Assembly (NCBI GenBank): GCA_009692345.1
Contig: SHZI01000010.1
Span: 1 to 44,328 of the forward strand
DNA from: Gammaproteobacteria bacterium
Lineage (GTDB): Bacteria > Pseudomonadota > Gammaproteobacteria > Steroidobacterales > GCA-2729495
DNA: 44,328 nt
Reading direction: 5' to 3'
The notes under the pieces are model-generated. The model did not search any database. It had not been told where the DNA came from and saw only the letters and a program-made list of their open reading frames with translations. How positions within the stretch are numbered: position 1 is the stretch's first letter; each line of letters starts with the position of its first letter. The position numbers were made by a program, and so were the translations under genes. This document shows, one piece after another, positions 8,748-21,710 of this stretch.

Positions 8748-9761
8748 ATGCAGACGCCTTTCCCCTCACTGATTGACCGGATTGGGAACACCCCGCTGAT
8801 CCGCCTCAACCGGCTCTCCGACGCGACCGGCTGCGAGATTCTCGGCAAGGCCGAGTTCATGAACCCGGGTGGCTCCGTGAAAGACCGGGCCGCGCTCGGC
8901 ATCGTCCGGGACGCCGAGCACCGGGGTCAGCTGGGCCCTGGCGGGATCATCGTGGAAGGCACCGCGGGCAACACCGGGATCGGCCTCGCAGTGGTGGGCA
9001 ACTGCCTTGGCTATGCCACGGTCATCGTGATGCCGGACAACCAGAGCAGAGACAAGGTGGACACGTTGCGGGCTTATGGCGCGGAGGTCCGGCTGGTGCC
9101 GGCAGTGCCCTTCAAGGACCCGAACCATTTCGTGCACACGTCCCGGCGGCTGGCCGAAGAACTCGCCGCTGCGGCCCCCAACGGCGCCCTGTGGGCCAAC
9201 CAGTTCGACAATGTCGCCAACCGGGATTTCCACACGCAGACCACCGCGGCCGAGATCTGGGAGCAGACGGACGGGCGGGTCGACGGCTTCATCTGTTCGG
9301 TGGGCACCGGTGGCACGCTCGCCGGAACCGCGCGGGGCCTGCGGGCTCGCAAGCCGACCGTGCAGATCGGCCTGGCGGATCCGGAGGGTTCGGCACTCTT
9401 TAATTACTACACGAGCGGCGAGCTGCGGGCCGAAGGCAGTTCCATCAGCGAAGGCATCGGCACCAGCCGCATCACGGCCAACTTTGCGGACACCCCCATC
9501 GACCACCCGTTCCAGATCCCGGATCGTGAGGCGATTCCCCTGGTGTACGACCTGATCCGCAGCGAGGGCCTCCTTCTGGGCGGCTCCAGCGGCATCAATG
9601 TGGCGGGCGCCGTGCGCCTGGCCCGCGCGCTCGGTCCCGGCCACGTGATCGTGACGATCCTCTGCGACTCTGGATTACGCTACCGGCAGCGACTCTTCAA
9701 CCGGGAATTTCTTGCGGGGCGGGGACTGACAATGCCCGAATGGCTTAAGCTGGACGCATGA
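8748..9761 (+). CDS. Cysteine synthase (O-acetylserine sulfhydrylase family)
   Basis: Fold-type II PLP enzyme that makes cysteine from O-acetylserine (or a related activated serine) and sulfide. Lys45 in MNPGGSVKDRAA is the PLP Schiff-base lysine; GTAGNTG (71-77) binds the substrate carboxylate and SVGTGGTLAG near 185 binds the PLP phosphate; GGSSGIN near 285 completes the site. 337 residues is slightly longer than CysK/CysM (about 300-325). It starts 6 bp after prfA and ends in an ATGA overlap with the DUF885 gene, so the three form one transcription unit. CysK versus CysM cannot be decided from sequence alone. Confidence 0.88.
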   Translation: MQTPFPSLIDRIGNTPLIRLNRLSDATGCEILGKAEFMNPGGSVKDRAALGIVRDAEHRGQLGPGGIIVEGTAGNTGIGLAVVGNCLGYATVIVMPDNQSRDKVDTLRAYGAEVRLVPAVPFKDPNHFVHTSRRLAEELAAAAPNGALWANQFDNVANRDFHTQTTAAEIWEQTDGRVDGFICSVGTGGTLAGTARGLRARKPTVQIGLADPEGSALFNYYTSGELRAEGSSISEGIGTSRITANFADTPIDHPFQIPDREAIPLVYDLIRSEGLLLGGSSGINVAGAVRLARALGPGHVIVTILCDSGLRYRQRLFNREFLAGRGLTMPEWLKLDA

Positions 9762-11626
9762 AAAACTTTACCCCAATTGCTGAAACGCACTGTGGGAGCG
9801 CCTTGAGGCGCGATCGAGTGAATTCGCGCCTCAAGGCGCTCCTACGGGCGCTCCTACCTGTGCTGTGCCTGACGATCAGTGCTGGCCATGCCCAGGAATT
9901 GGCCGAGCCCACCCCACCCGCCCGCAACACCCCCCAGTGGATTACCCGGAGCGATATCGCTGCCCAGCTGCTGCTCGATGTTTACGCGCGCTTTTACCCG
10001 GAACAGGCCGGCGAGATCGGCGTGACGGGCGTTGACAACCGGGTCATCGATCTCGGGCCGGCACTCACGGAGCGGGTCCAGGCAGCTTTTAAATCCACCG
10101 CCGGGTTACTCGAGGCGCGCCTCCCCCAGGAGCAGAACCCACGGGTTCGTCAGGATCTGGAGATCCTCCGCCAGGACGCGCTGCTCCGCGCCGCCAGCGC
10201 AGAAGCAGACCAGCGCTACCTGCTGCCGAACTTCGACGTGGCAGAGCATATCTATGGCGGGGTCCGTGCACTGCTGACTGATCAGGTGGCGAAGGAACGC
10301 TATCCCTCGGCCGTGGTGCGCCTCACCCGCTACGCCGGACTCGAGGCAGGCTATATCCCCCTGGCCGTGCTCGCCGAGGCCCAGACCCGGGAGCAGCTGG
10401 GCACCCTCGGCCTGCTCTTTCCCCACAAGGGTGAGCTCGAGCAGCAGATGGCCAACAGCAGCCAGCACCTGGACGGGGTCCAGCAGCTCCTGGACCAGTT
10501 TAAGGTCCGGGGCGGCGACAAGGCGCTGAAGGAACTCCGGGGGCAGGTCGCCGCCTGGAATGACTTCCTGACGCGGGAAGTCCTGCCAAAGGCCCGGGAA
10601 GATTTCCGGTTGCCGGCGGATCTCTACGCGCTGCGGCTCCGGGCAGTCGGCGTGGACATCCCGCCAGCGGAGCTCGCCGCCCGGGCCCGGACAGCGTTCA
10701 TCGACATTCGCAACCAGATGGTCGCCCTGGCGCCGCTCGTGGCCCGGGACCTGCAAATGGAGAGCACGGATTACCGGGGCGTCATCCGGGTGCTGCGTTC
10801 CCGCCAGCTCGAAGGGGGTGCCGCTCTGCCTCTTTACCGGGAGCGGCTGGCGGCCATCGAAGAGATCATTCGCCGCGAGAAGATCGTGACGCTGCCGGAG
10901 CGCGAGGCAATCATCCGGCTGGCCACCGCCGCGGAAAGCGCCTCGACGCCGTCTCCGTCCATGCACCCGCCACCTTTCGTGAACAACCAGGGTGAGCGCG
11001 GCGAGTTCGTGCTGCCGTTCATCCCGCCACCGGTGGCTGGGGCGGCACCGGGCCAGCGCCTCGAGGACTTCAGCTTCGACGCCGTCGCCTGGACGCTGAC
11101 GGCCCACGAGGCCCGTCCGGGTCACGAACTGCAGTTCGCCAGCATGGTGGAAAACGGCGTGTCCCTGGCCCGCGCCCTCTTCGCCTTCAACAGCGTCAAC
11201 GTGGAAAGCTGGGCCCTCTACGCTGAAGCCGAGATGCAGCCCTACCTGCCCCTGGACGGTCAGTTGATCGCCCTGCAGTTCCGGCTGCTCCAGGCGGCGC
11301 GAGCCTTTCTTGATCCGGGACTGCAGCAGGGGGAGATCACACCGGACGAAGCCCGGCGCGTCCTCACCGCCGAGGTCGTCCTGACTGCTGCCAACGCCGA
11401 CCAGGAACTGGAGCGCTACACCTTTCGCGACCCCGGTCAGGCCACCAGCTACTTCTACGGTTACCAGCGTCTGCTGGAGTTGCGCGCCCAGACCGAGCTG
11501 ACCTTGGGCAGCAGGTTCAACCGCCAGCGCTTCCACGACTTCGTGCTGGCGCAGGGCGTGCTGCCGCCGGATCTGCTCGCGAAGGCCGTAAAGGATGGGT
11601 TCGTGCCGGCAGAACTGAAACGCTGA
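9758..11626 (+). CDS. DUF885 family secreted metallopeptidase-like protein
   Basis: 622 residues of the DUF885 (COG4805) family, related to gluzincin carboxypeptidases. The zinc-site motif is HEARPGH at 450-456, and the conserved C-terminal helix region contains RAFLDPGLQQGEITPDEA and RYTFRDPGQATSYFYGYQ. The gene starts in an ATGA overlap with the upstream cysteine synthase. Its N-terminus is odd: residues about 12-34 are encoded by a REPIN (9792-9857), and the Arg/Lys and Leu residues this supplies form the n-region and part of the hydrophobic core of the signal peptide, which continues VLCLTISAGHAQ. A GTG at 9860 is a possible shorter start. The TGA stop overlaps a REP variant. Predicted periplasmic; substrate unknown. 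Confidence 0.85.
   Translation: MKNFTPIAETHCGSALRRDRVNSRLKALLRALLPVLCLTISAGHAQELAEPTPPARNTPQWITRSDIAAQLLLDVYARFYPEQAGEIGVTGVDNRVIDLGPALTERVQAAFKSTAGLLEARLPQEQNPRVRQDLEILRQDALLRAASAEADQRYLLPNFDVAEHIYGGVRALLTDQVAKERYPSAVVRLTRYAGLEAGYIPLAVLAEAQTREQLGTLGLLFPHKGELEQQMANSSQHLDGVQQLLDQFKVRGGDKALKELRGQVAAWNDFLTREVLPKAREDFRLPADLYALRLRAVGVDIPPAELAARARTAFIDIRNQMVALAPLVARDLQMESTDYRGVIRVLRSRQLEGGAALPLYRERLAAIEEIIRREKIVTLPEREAIIRLATAAESASTPSPSMHPPPFVNNQGERGEFVLPFIPPPVAGAAPGQRLEDFSFDAVAWTLTAHEARPGHELQFASMVENGVSLARALFAFNSVNVESWALYAEAEMQPYLPLDGQLIALQFRLLQAARAFLDPGLQQGEITPDEARRVLTAEVVLTAANADQELERYTFRDPGQATSYFYGYQRLLELRAQTELTLGSRFNRQRFHDFVLAQGVLPPDLLAKAVKDGFVPAELKR
9792..9857. repeat. REPIN (inverted REP pair) inside the DUF885 start
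   Basis: A forward REP with GTGG head (9792-9814) is followed by a short spacer and an inverted REP ending CGCTCCTAC at 9845, then a duplicated REP end GCGCTCCTAC to 9857. It lies in frame within codons 12-34 of the DUF885 gene. Confidence 0.88.
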
Positions 11627-11650
11627 TCGCGGCTAAAGCCGCTCCTGCAG
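11625..11650 (-). repeat. REP variant at the DUF885 stop codon
   Basis: A palindromic unit with the core CGCGGCTAAAGCCGC; read on the minus strand the head is GCAGGAGCGGC, a variant of the GTAGGAGCGCC family. Its tail GATCGCG overlaps the TGA stop of the DUF885 gene. Confidence 0.7.
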
Positions 11651-11660
11651 TGGGACCATC

Positions 11661-12040
11661 ATGCTCAAGAAACCCAGTGCGGAATTTCCCGGCACGGCCT
11701 GGCTCGTGCTGGGCGGCTGCGGCAGCGCCGTGCTGGCTGCGGGCTTTCCCGAGCTCGGCATCGGCTTTGTCGGCGTCTCGCTGGCCTTCGGCCTCACGGT
11801 GCTCACGATGGCCTACGCCACCGGGCACATCTCGGGCTGCCACCTGAACCCGGCTGTGACGCCAGGGCTCTGGTCCGCCGGCAAGGCGGACTTCAACCTG
11901 GTCCAGAGCGGCTTCGCCGCCAATGGCTTCGGCGAGCACTCCCCCGGCAGGCTAGAGTCTGCAGGCTGCGCTGAACGGGGGCGGCTCGGCGATCCAGCAG
12001 CTCTGGTTGTTCTGGTTGTTCTGGGTGGCGCCGGTCGGCG
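11661..12040 (+). pseudogene. aqpZ: Decayed aquaporin Z gene
   Basis: The first 75 codons encode a clear AqpZ N-terminus ([33 protein letters not shown] with the first NPA motif). The sequence then jumps from [10 protein letters not shown] to [15 protein letters not shown], skipping about 35 residues of the family (transmembrane helix 3 region), and after that the frame shifts; the C-terminal fragment [21 protein letters not shown] is readable only in the next frame from about 11971. The helices carrying the second NPA motif are missing, so no working channel is possible. The remnant ends at a REP that also supplies the stop of the converging gene at 12044. Confidence 0.85.
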
Positions 12041-12047
12041 CTCCTAC
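12027..12047 (-). repeat. REP unit supplying the stop codon of the CGS-family gene
   Basis: Minus-strand head GTAGGAGCGCC at 12047-12037 followed by a variant stem (GACCGGCGCC). The TAG of the head, complement 12044-12046, is the stop codon of the gene at 12044-13207. Confidence 0.8.
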
Positions 12048-13207
12048 GGGCTCTGCAAGGCCTGGTCCAGGTCGGCCAGCAGGTCGTCAAGGCCCTCGAT
12101 ACCCACCGACAGCCGCACCAGGTTGTCGGCGATGCCCATTTTCCGGCGCTCGTCGGCGGGTACGCTGGAGTGGCTCATGGTGGCAGGCTGGCCCACCAGG
12201 CTTTCCACAGCGCCGAGGCTCTCCGCGACGGTGAAGACCTGCAAGCGGTTCATGAACCCACCGATGGCGCCGGCATCTCCCTGAATCTCGAAGCACACGA
12301 TGCCGCCGAAGCCGCCCGCCATCTGGCGTTTCGCCAGCGCGTGCTGAGGATGGGCCGGTAGTCCCGGGTAGTAGACCCGGGCGACGCGGGGATGTTTTTC
12401 CAGGTACTGGGCCACGGCGAGGGCATTCGCGCAGTGGCGCTCCATGCGCAGCGCGAGGGTCTTGATGCCCCGGAGCACCAGATAGGCATCGAAGGGCCCA
12501 AGCACTCCACCCGAGGCACTGCGCACCATGTGCAGCTGCTTGCCCAGTTCCGCGTCGGCCACTACGTTGATACCGCCCAGCACGTCGGAATGCCCGCCGA
12601 AGTACTTGGTAGCCGAGTGCATCACGATATCGACACCCAGTTCGAGGGGCCGCTGGTAGCAGGGCGTGGCGAAGGTGTTGTCGGCGCAGGTCAGCACTTT
12701 GTGCTGCCGGGCAATCGCCACGATGGCAGCAAGGTCAGTGACCTTGAGGAGCGGATTGGTGGGCGTCTCGATCCAGATCAGTTTCGTCGCCGGCCGGACC
12801 GCCGCGGCCACCGCCGCGGGGTCCGTCATGTCCACCCAGGAAAAATCCAGGGCGCTCGTCCGCCGGCGCACCTGGTCGAAAAGCCGGCGGGTGCCGCCGT
12901 AGAAATCCAGCGGCGCAATCACGTGGCTGCCCGCGTCGAGCAGATCGAGTACGCCAGCGGTAGCTGCCTGGCCGGAAGCATAGGCCAGGCCCCGCACGCC
13001 GGACTCCAGCTCCGCGACACAGCGCTCGAGCGCGTCCCGGGTGGGATTCGACGAGCGGGTGTAGATGTGCTCCCGGGGCTGACCCAGCGCTTCCCACTCG
13101 AAGGTCGTGCTGGTGACGATGGGCGGCATGACGGCGCCAGTGGCAGCGTCGGTCGTCTGCCCCGCGTGGATCACCCTGGTGGCGAACTGGGAAGTTTTTG
13201 CTGACAT
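12044..13207 (-). CDS. Cystathionine gamma-synthase / transsulfuration PLP enzyme
   Basis: 387-residue Cys/Met-metabolism PLP enzyme. Visible family features: [13 protein letters not shown] near 50-62 (PLP phosphate Tyr/Arg from the partner subunit), [47 protein letters not shown] and the PLP lysine in [11 protein letters not shown]. Cystathionine gamma-synthase, cystathionine lyase and O-succinylhomoserine sulfhydrylase cannot be separated by eye; nearby cysteine synthase, MetF and MetH favour a role in methionine/cysteine interconversion. The start ATG at 13207 faces prmC across a 63-bp divergent gap. The stop codon TAG comes from a REP head. Confidence 0.87.
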   Translation of the reverse strand: MSAKTSQFATRVIHAGQTTDAATGAVMPPIVTSTTFEWEALGQPREHIYTRSSNPTRDALERCVAELESGVRGLAYASGQAATAGVLDLLDAGSHVIAPLDFYGGTRRLFDQVRRRTSALDFSWVDMTDPAAVAAAVRPATKLIWIETPTNPLLKVTDLAAIVAIARQHKVLTCADNTFATPCYQRPLELGVDIVMHSATKYFGGHSDVLGGINVVADAELGKQLHMVRSASGGVLGPFDAYLVLRGIKTLALRMERHCANALAVAQYLEKHPRVARVYYPGLPAHPQHALAKRQMAGGFGGIVCFEIQGDAGAIGGFMNRLQVFTVAESLGAVESLVGQPATMSHSSVPADERRKMGIADNLVRLSVGIEGLDDLLADLDQALQSP

Positions 13208-13270
13208 CGCGAAGGCCCTGGTCTGGTGTTTTCTGGGGTGGCCTGGGGGCGGCAGGCTAACATAGGCCCC

Positions 13271-14137
13271 ATGGGCACTGTAGATCAGCTGTTACGGGAG
13301 GGAACCCGGCGCCTGGGCGGCCTCGGGGACTCACCACGCCTGGACGCGGAGCTGCTGCTCAGCCATGCCCTGGGGCAGACCCGGGAGTCCCTGTACCGGG
13401 CGCTGTTCAGCGCCGTCGCGCCCGAGACGGAGGAAAGTTACGGGCTGCTCCTCGCGGAGCGGGAGAAGCGCCGGCCGGTGGCCCAGCTGGTGGGCAAACG
13501 GGATTTCTGGACCTTCACCCTCGCCGTGACCGGCGCCACTCTGGTCCCCCGGCCGGAAACGGAACTGCTGGTGGAGCGGGCGCTGACGCGAATTCCCGCC
13601 GACGTGCTCTGGTCCGTGGTGGATCTGGGCACGGGCACCGGGGCCATTGCGCTGGCCATCGCCCGGGAACGACCCCACTGCACAGTGCTGGCCACCGACC
13701 TGAGCAACCCGGCGCTCGCCGTGGCCCGCCGCAATGGCAAGGCCCTCGGACTACCCAACGTGAGCTTCAAGCAGGGTGACTGGTTCCAGCCCCTCCCCAA
13801 GCCTGACTCGCTGCAGTGGCGCTGCCACCTGCTGGTCTCGAACCCGCCCTATATCGGGTTGGACGAGTGGCCAGACACGGATCCGGAACTCGGCTTCGAG
13901 CCCCGCATCGCACTGGATGGCGGCCGGGATGGGCTGGACGCCTACCGGGTGCTCACGGCGGGTGCCCCGCGCTATCTGCGACCCGGCGGCTGGCTGCTGC
14001 TGGAGCACGGCTTCCGTCAGGGCGAGGAAGTTCGCGCACTATTGAAGGAGGCGGGCTTCGGCAACGTGACCACCACGGCCGATCTGGCCGGACGACCGCG
14101 AGTTTCTGAGGGGCAGATCGGCGCTCCGCCGCTGTGA
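13271..14137 (+). CDS. prmC: Release factor glutamine N5-methyltransferase
   Basis: SAM-dependent enzyme that methylates the Gln of the GGQ motif of RF1 and RF2. It has an N-terminal helical domain (about 1-90), SAM motif I DLGTGTGAIALAIA, and the catalytic NPPY in LVSNPPYIG. 288 residues is the usual size. The frame is open from 13226, but the ATG at 13271 (MGTVDQLLREGTRRL) matches the family start. It sits 10 bp upstream of the moeB-like gene, the same prmC-moeB order as Pseudomonas, but is separated from prfA by a 4.5-kb block. Confidence 0.93.
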   Translation: MGTVDQLLREGTRRLGGLGDSPRLDAELLLSHALGQTRESLYRALFSAVAPETEESYGLLLAEREKRRPVAQLVGKRDFWTFTLAVTGATLVPRPETELLVERALTRIPADVLWSVVDLGTGTGAIALAIARERPHCTVLATDLSNPALAVARRNGKALGLPNVSFKQGDWFQPLPKPDSLQWRCHLLVSNPPYIGLDEWPDTDPELGFEPRIALDGGRDGLDAYRVLTAGAPRYLRPGGWLLLEHGFRQGEEVRALLKEAGFGNVTTTADLAGRPRVSEGQIGAPPL

Positions 14138-14147
14138 CCCGCCAGCA

Positions 14148-14906
14148 ATGAGTCCCGTGGATCCCATCCGGTACAGCCGTCATCTGGCGCTTCCCCAGAT
14201 CGGCGCGAGCGGGCAGCAGCGGCTCGAGCAGGCCAGCGTGCTGGTGGTCGGCCTCGGCGGGCTGGGCTCGGTTGCGAGCCTCTACCTCGCCAATGCCGGT
14301 GTCGGGCATCTCGTGATCAACGACTTCGACACCGTCGACGCCACCAACCTGCCCCGGCAGATCCTGTTCCGGGACAGCGACGTGGGGGAATACAAGACCC
14401 ACGCGACTGCCGAGCGACTGCGGGCTGCCAACCCGGCGCTCCGGGTCAGCGTGCTCAATCGCCGGCTCGATGAGGATGAACTGCGGGATGCAGCCAGCGC
14501 CTGCAGCGTCGTCCTCGACTGTACCGACAACTTTCCGACCCGCCTGCGGCTGAATGCTGCCTGCGTGGCCGTCCGCAAGCCCCTCGTGACCGGGGCCGCC
14601 ATTCGCCTCGAAGGGCAGGTGGCGCTGTTCCTGAATGACGACGTCACGAGCCCCTGCTACCGGTGCCTCTACTCGGATGACGATGAGAACTTTGGCAACT
14701 GCGCCGGCCAGGGCATCCTCGCCTCCGTCGCCGGCTTGATCGGCGCCCTGCTCGCGACCGAGGTACTGAAGCTGCTCGTCGGCCTCGAGTCCGGCCTGCG
14801 TAACCGCTTGTGGCTGTACGATGGCCTCAGCGGCGCCACCCGCATGGTGGCTATTCGCAAGAATCCCGCCTGCCCCGTGTGTGCAGAAAAAGGTACCGGA
14901 CCTTAG
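14148..14906 (+). CDS. moeB: MoeB/ThiF family adenylyltransferase (sulfur-carrier activation)
   Basis: E1-like enzyme that adenylates the C-terminal glycine of MoaD or ThiS. The nucleotide site VVGLGGLGSVASLYLANAGVG is at about 33-53, and DxNLPRQILF and the Asp-rich strand VVLDCTDNF follow. Four zinc cysteines are present as CYRC near 172 and CPVC near 245. 252 residues is normal. The last codons (EKGTGP and stop) lie inside the left arm of a 42-bp hairpin, so the natural C-terminus may have been replaced by that element. MoeB versus ThiF is not certain; the prmC-moeB context favours MoeB. Confidence 0.85.
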   Translation: MSPVDPIRYSRHLALPQIGASGQQRLEQASVLVVGLGGLGSVASLYLANAGVGHLVINDFDTVDATNLPRQILFRDSDVGEYKTHATAERLRAANPALRVSVLNRRLDEDELRDAASACSVVLDCTDNFPTRLRLNAACVAVRKPLVTGAAIRLEGQVALFLNDDVTSPCYRCLYSDDDENFGNCAGQGILASVAGLIGALLATEVLKLLVGLESGLRNRLWLYDGLSGATRMVAIRKNPACPVCAEKGTGP

Positions 14907-14979
14907 TTATTTAAGTTTTGTTAGTTGTTTTAGTTGCAACAACTAACAAAACTTAAATAACTAAGGTCCGGTACCTTTT
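14888..14979. terminator. Perfect 42-bp hairpin between convergent moeB and metH
   Basis: Arms at 14888-14929 and 14938-14979 are perfectly complementary over 42 bp with an 8-nt loop. The arms begin with AAAA and end with TTTT, so the structure can end transcription from both sides. It is AT-rich in its inner part compared with the GC-rich flanks, and begins with AAAAGGTACCGGACCTTAGT. Its size and perfection suggest an inserted palindromic element used as a terminator rather than an ordinary terminator. Confidence 0.85.
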
Positions 14980-14982
14980 GGA

Positions 14983-20514
<5,532 letters not shown>

Positions 20515-20521
20515 GCCGCAA

Positions 20522-20541
20522 ATATAAAGACATCGTTATAT
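20522..20541. promoter_or_regulatory. Putative ArsR/SahR-like operator
   Basis: Palindrome of the form ATATAANGANNTCNTTATAT, AT-rich within a GC-rich genome, ending 8 bp before the start codon of the ArsR-methyltransferase gene. Spacing and symmetry fit an autoregulatory operator that would also control metF and metH. Confidence 0.65.
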
Positions 20542-20624
20542 GTCTGCAAGAAGCCAGATCACAGCCACGTAAAAGCCCGGGGCAGGCCCTAAGGGTCCGG
20601 CCAAAAGTCGCTAACTTCGGCGAT

Positions 20625-21704
20625 CTAGCTGTGAACCTGGGGAAGCTTGACGGCTTCGCGGGCGGTACCGATCCAGCTGCGAACCAGGGAGTAGGCCACC
20701 GCCAGAAGGGTAGGCCCGATAAACAGGCCAATAATCCCCCAGGCCAGCAGGCCCCCGATGACCCCCATCAGAATGAGGGCAAAGGGTAGCTTTGCACCCC
20801 GACTGATCAGGTAGGGGCGGAGGAAGTTGTCGACGGTGTTCACCAGGAACAGGCCCCAGAGGCCGAGAAAGATGGCGGAGCCCGTCGCCCCGGTGTAGTG
20901 CAGCCAGATGGCCGACGGGAGCCAGATGAGCAGGGTCGGCAACTGGACGAGAGCCAGCATGAACGTGGCAAAGCCCAGCACGGCCACGCCGGGCATCCCG
21001 GCGATGAAGAAACCGAGCGCGGCGATCATGGCCTGCACCGAGGCGGTGCCGACCAGCCCGATGGAAACACTGCGCACGGTGCCCACCACCAGGGGAATGA
21101 TGTGGCCCTGCTCACCAATGTTGAGGCGGGCAACGAGCCGCTCGGCCAGATCGGCGGAACGGTCAGCCGTGATCAGGAAGACAGCCGCAATCAGGATCGC
21201 GAACATGAACTCCAGCAGCGCCAGGGCCAGACTGGCGCCTTGGGCCAGAGCCCACACGCCGGCAACCTCCGCGGCTGGCAGCGCCTTGGTGATCATCCCC
21301 GACATGTCGGTGACCGCATTCAGCCAGACATCGCGAATGAGCGGGCCCACCAAGGGCAGGTCGGCGACCCAGCCCGGTGGAGGCGGAGCAACCGACACCG
21401 TCAGGTCCCGGAGCATCGTCGCCAGCTGAGGCAGCGCCTGCCCGAGCGTCGCGGTCAGCACGCCGAAGGGCAGCACCAGCACCAGAAAGAGGGCCAGACT
21501 GCACAAGCCTGCGGCCAGCACCGGGCGATTGCCAAACCTGGCGGTCAACCAGACGAAGGCGGGCCAGACCGTGATGGAGATAATCGCGGCCCAGGTCAGT
21601 GCCACCAGAAACGGCAGAATGATCTGCAGGCAAGCCACGACCAGCAGCCCCAGGGCAACGAGCCGGACTATGCGTTCGGTGCTCCAGTTCTGGGTATCTA
21701 CCAT
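20625..21704 (-). CDS. AI-2E family transporter (PF01594-type permease)
   Basis: About 359 residues with seven to eight hydrophobic helices: two or three near the N-terminus (VALGLLVVACLQIILPFLVA, LAAGLCSLALFLVLVLPFGV), a polar middle section about 90-150, and five to six further helices ending ALILMGVIGGLLAWGIIGLF, the family signature region with G-x-x-x-FIGP. Members include YdiK, TqsA and Na+/H+ exchangers, so the name does not prove autoinducer-2 export. The ATG at 21704 is preceded by AGGTG at good spacing; a GTG at 21710 lies just upstream. It begins 6 bp after the cytochrome fusion gene and is co-transcribed with it. Confidence 0.85.
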   Translation of the reverse strand: MVDTQNWSTERIVRLVALGLLVVACLQIILPFLVALTWAAIISITVWPAFVWLTARFGNRPVLAAGLCSLALFLVLVLPFGVLTATLGQALPQLATMLRDLTVSVAPPPPGWVADLPLVGPLIRDVWLNAVTDMSGMITKALPAAEVAGVWALAQGASLALALLEFMFAILIAAVFLITADRSADLAERLVARLNIGEQGHIIPLVVGTVRSVSIGLVGTASVQAMIAALGFFIAGMPGVAVLGFATFMLALVQLPTLLIWLPSAIWLHYTGATGSAIFLGLWGLFLVNTVDNFLRPYLISRGAKLPFALILMGVIGGLLAWGIIGLFIGPTLLAVAYSLVRSWIGTAREAVKLPQVHS

Positions 21705-21710
21705 GTTCAC

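Noticed and set aside
10106-11536. 476-codon minus-strand frame opposite DUF885
   Set aside because: Composition is that of an antisense shadow and no motif is present; the plus-strand gene has the zinc motif and family blocks.
20625-21704. AI-2E family gene as evidence of quorum sensing
   Set aside because: The family includes ion exchangers and other exporters; no luxS or lsr gene is visible.
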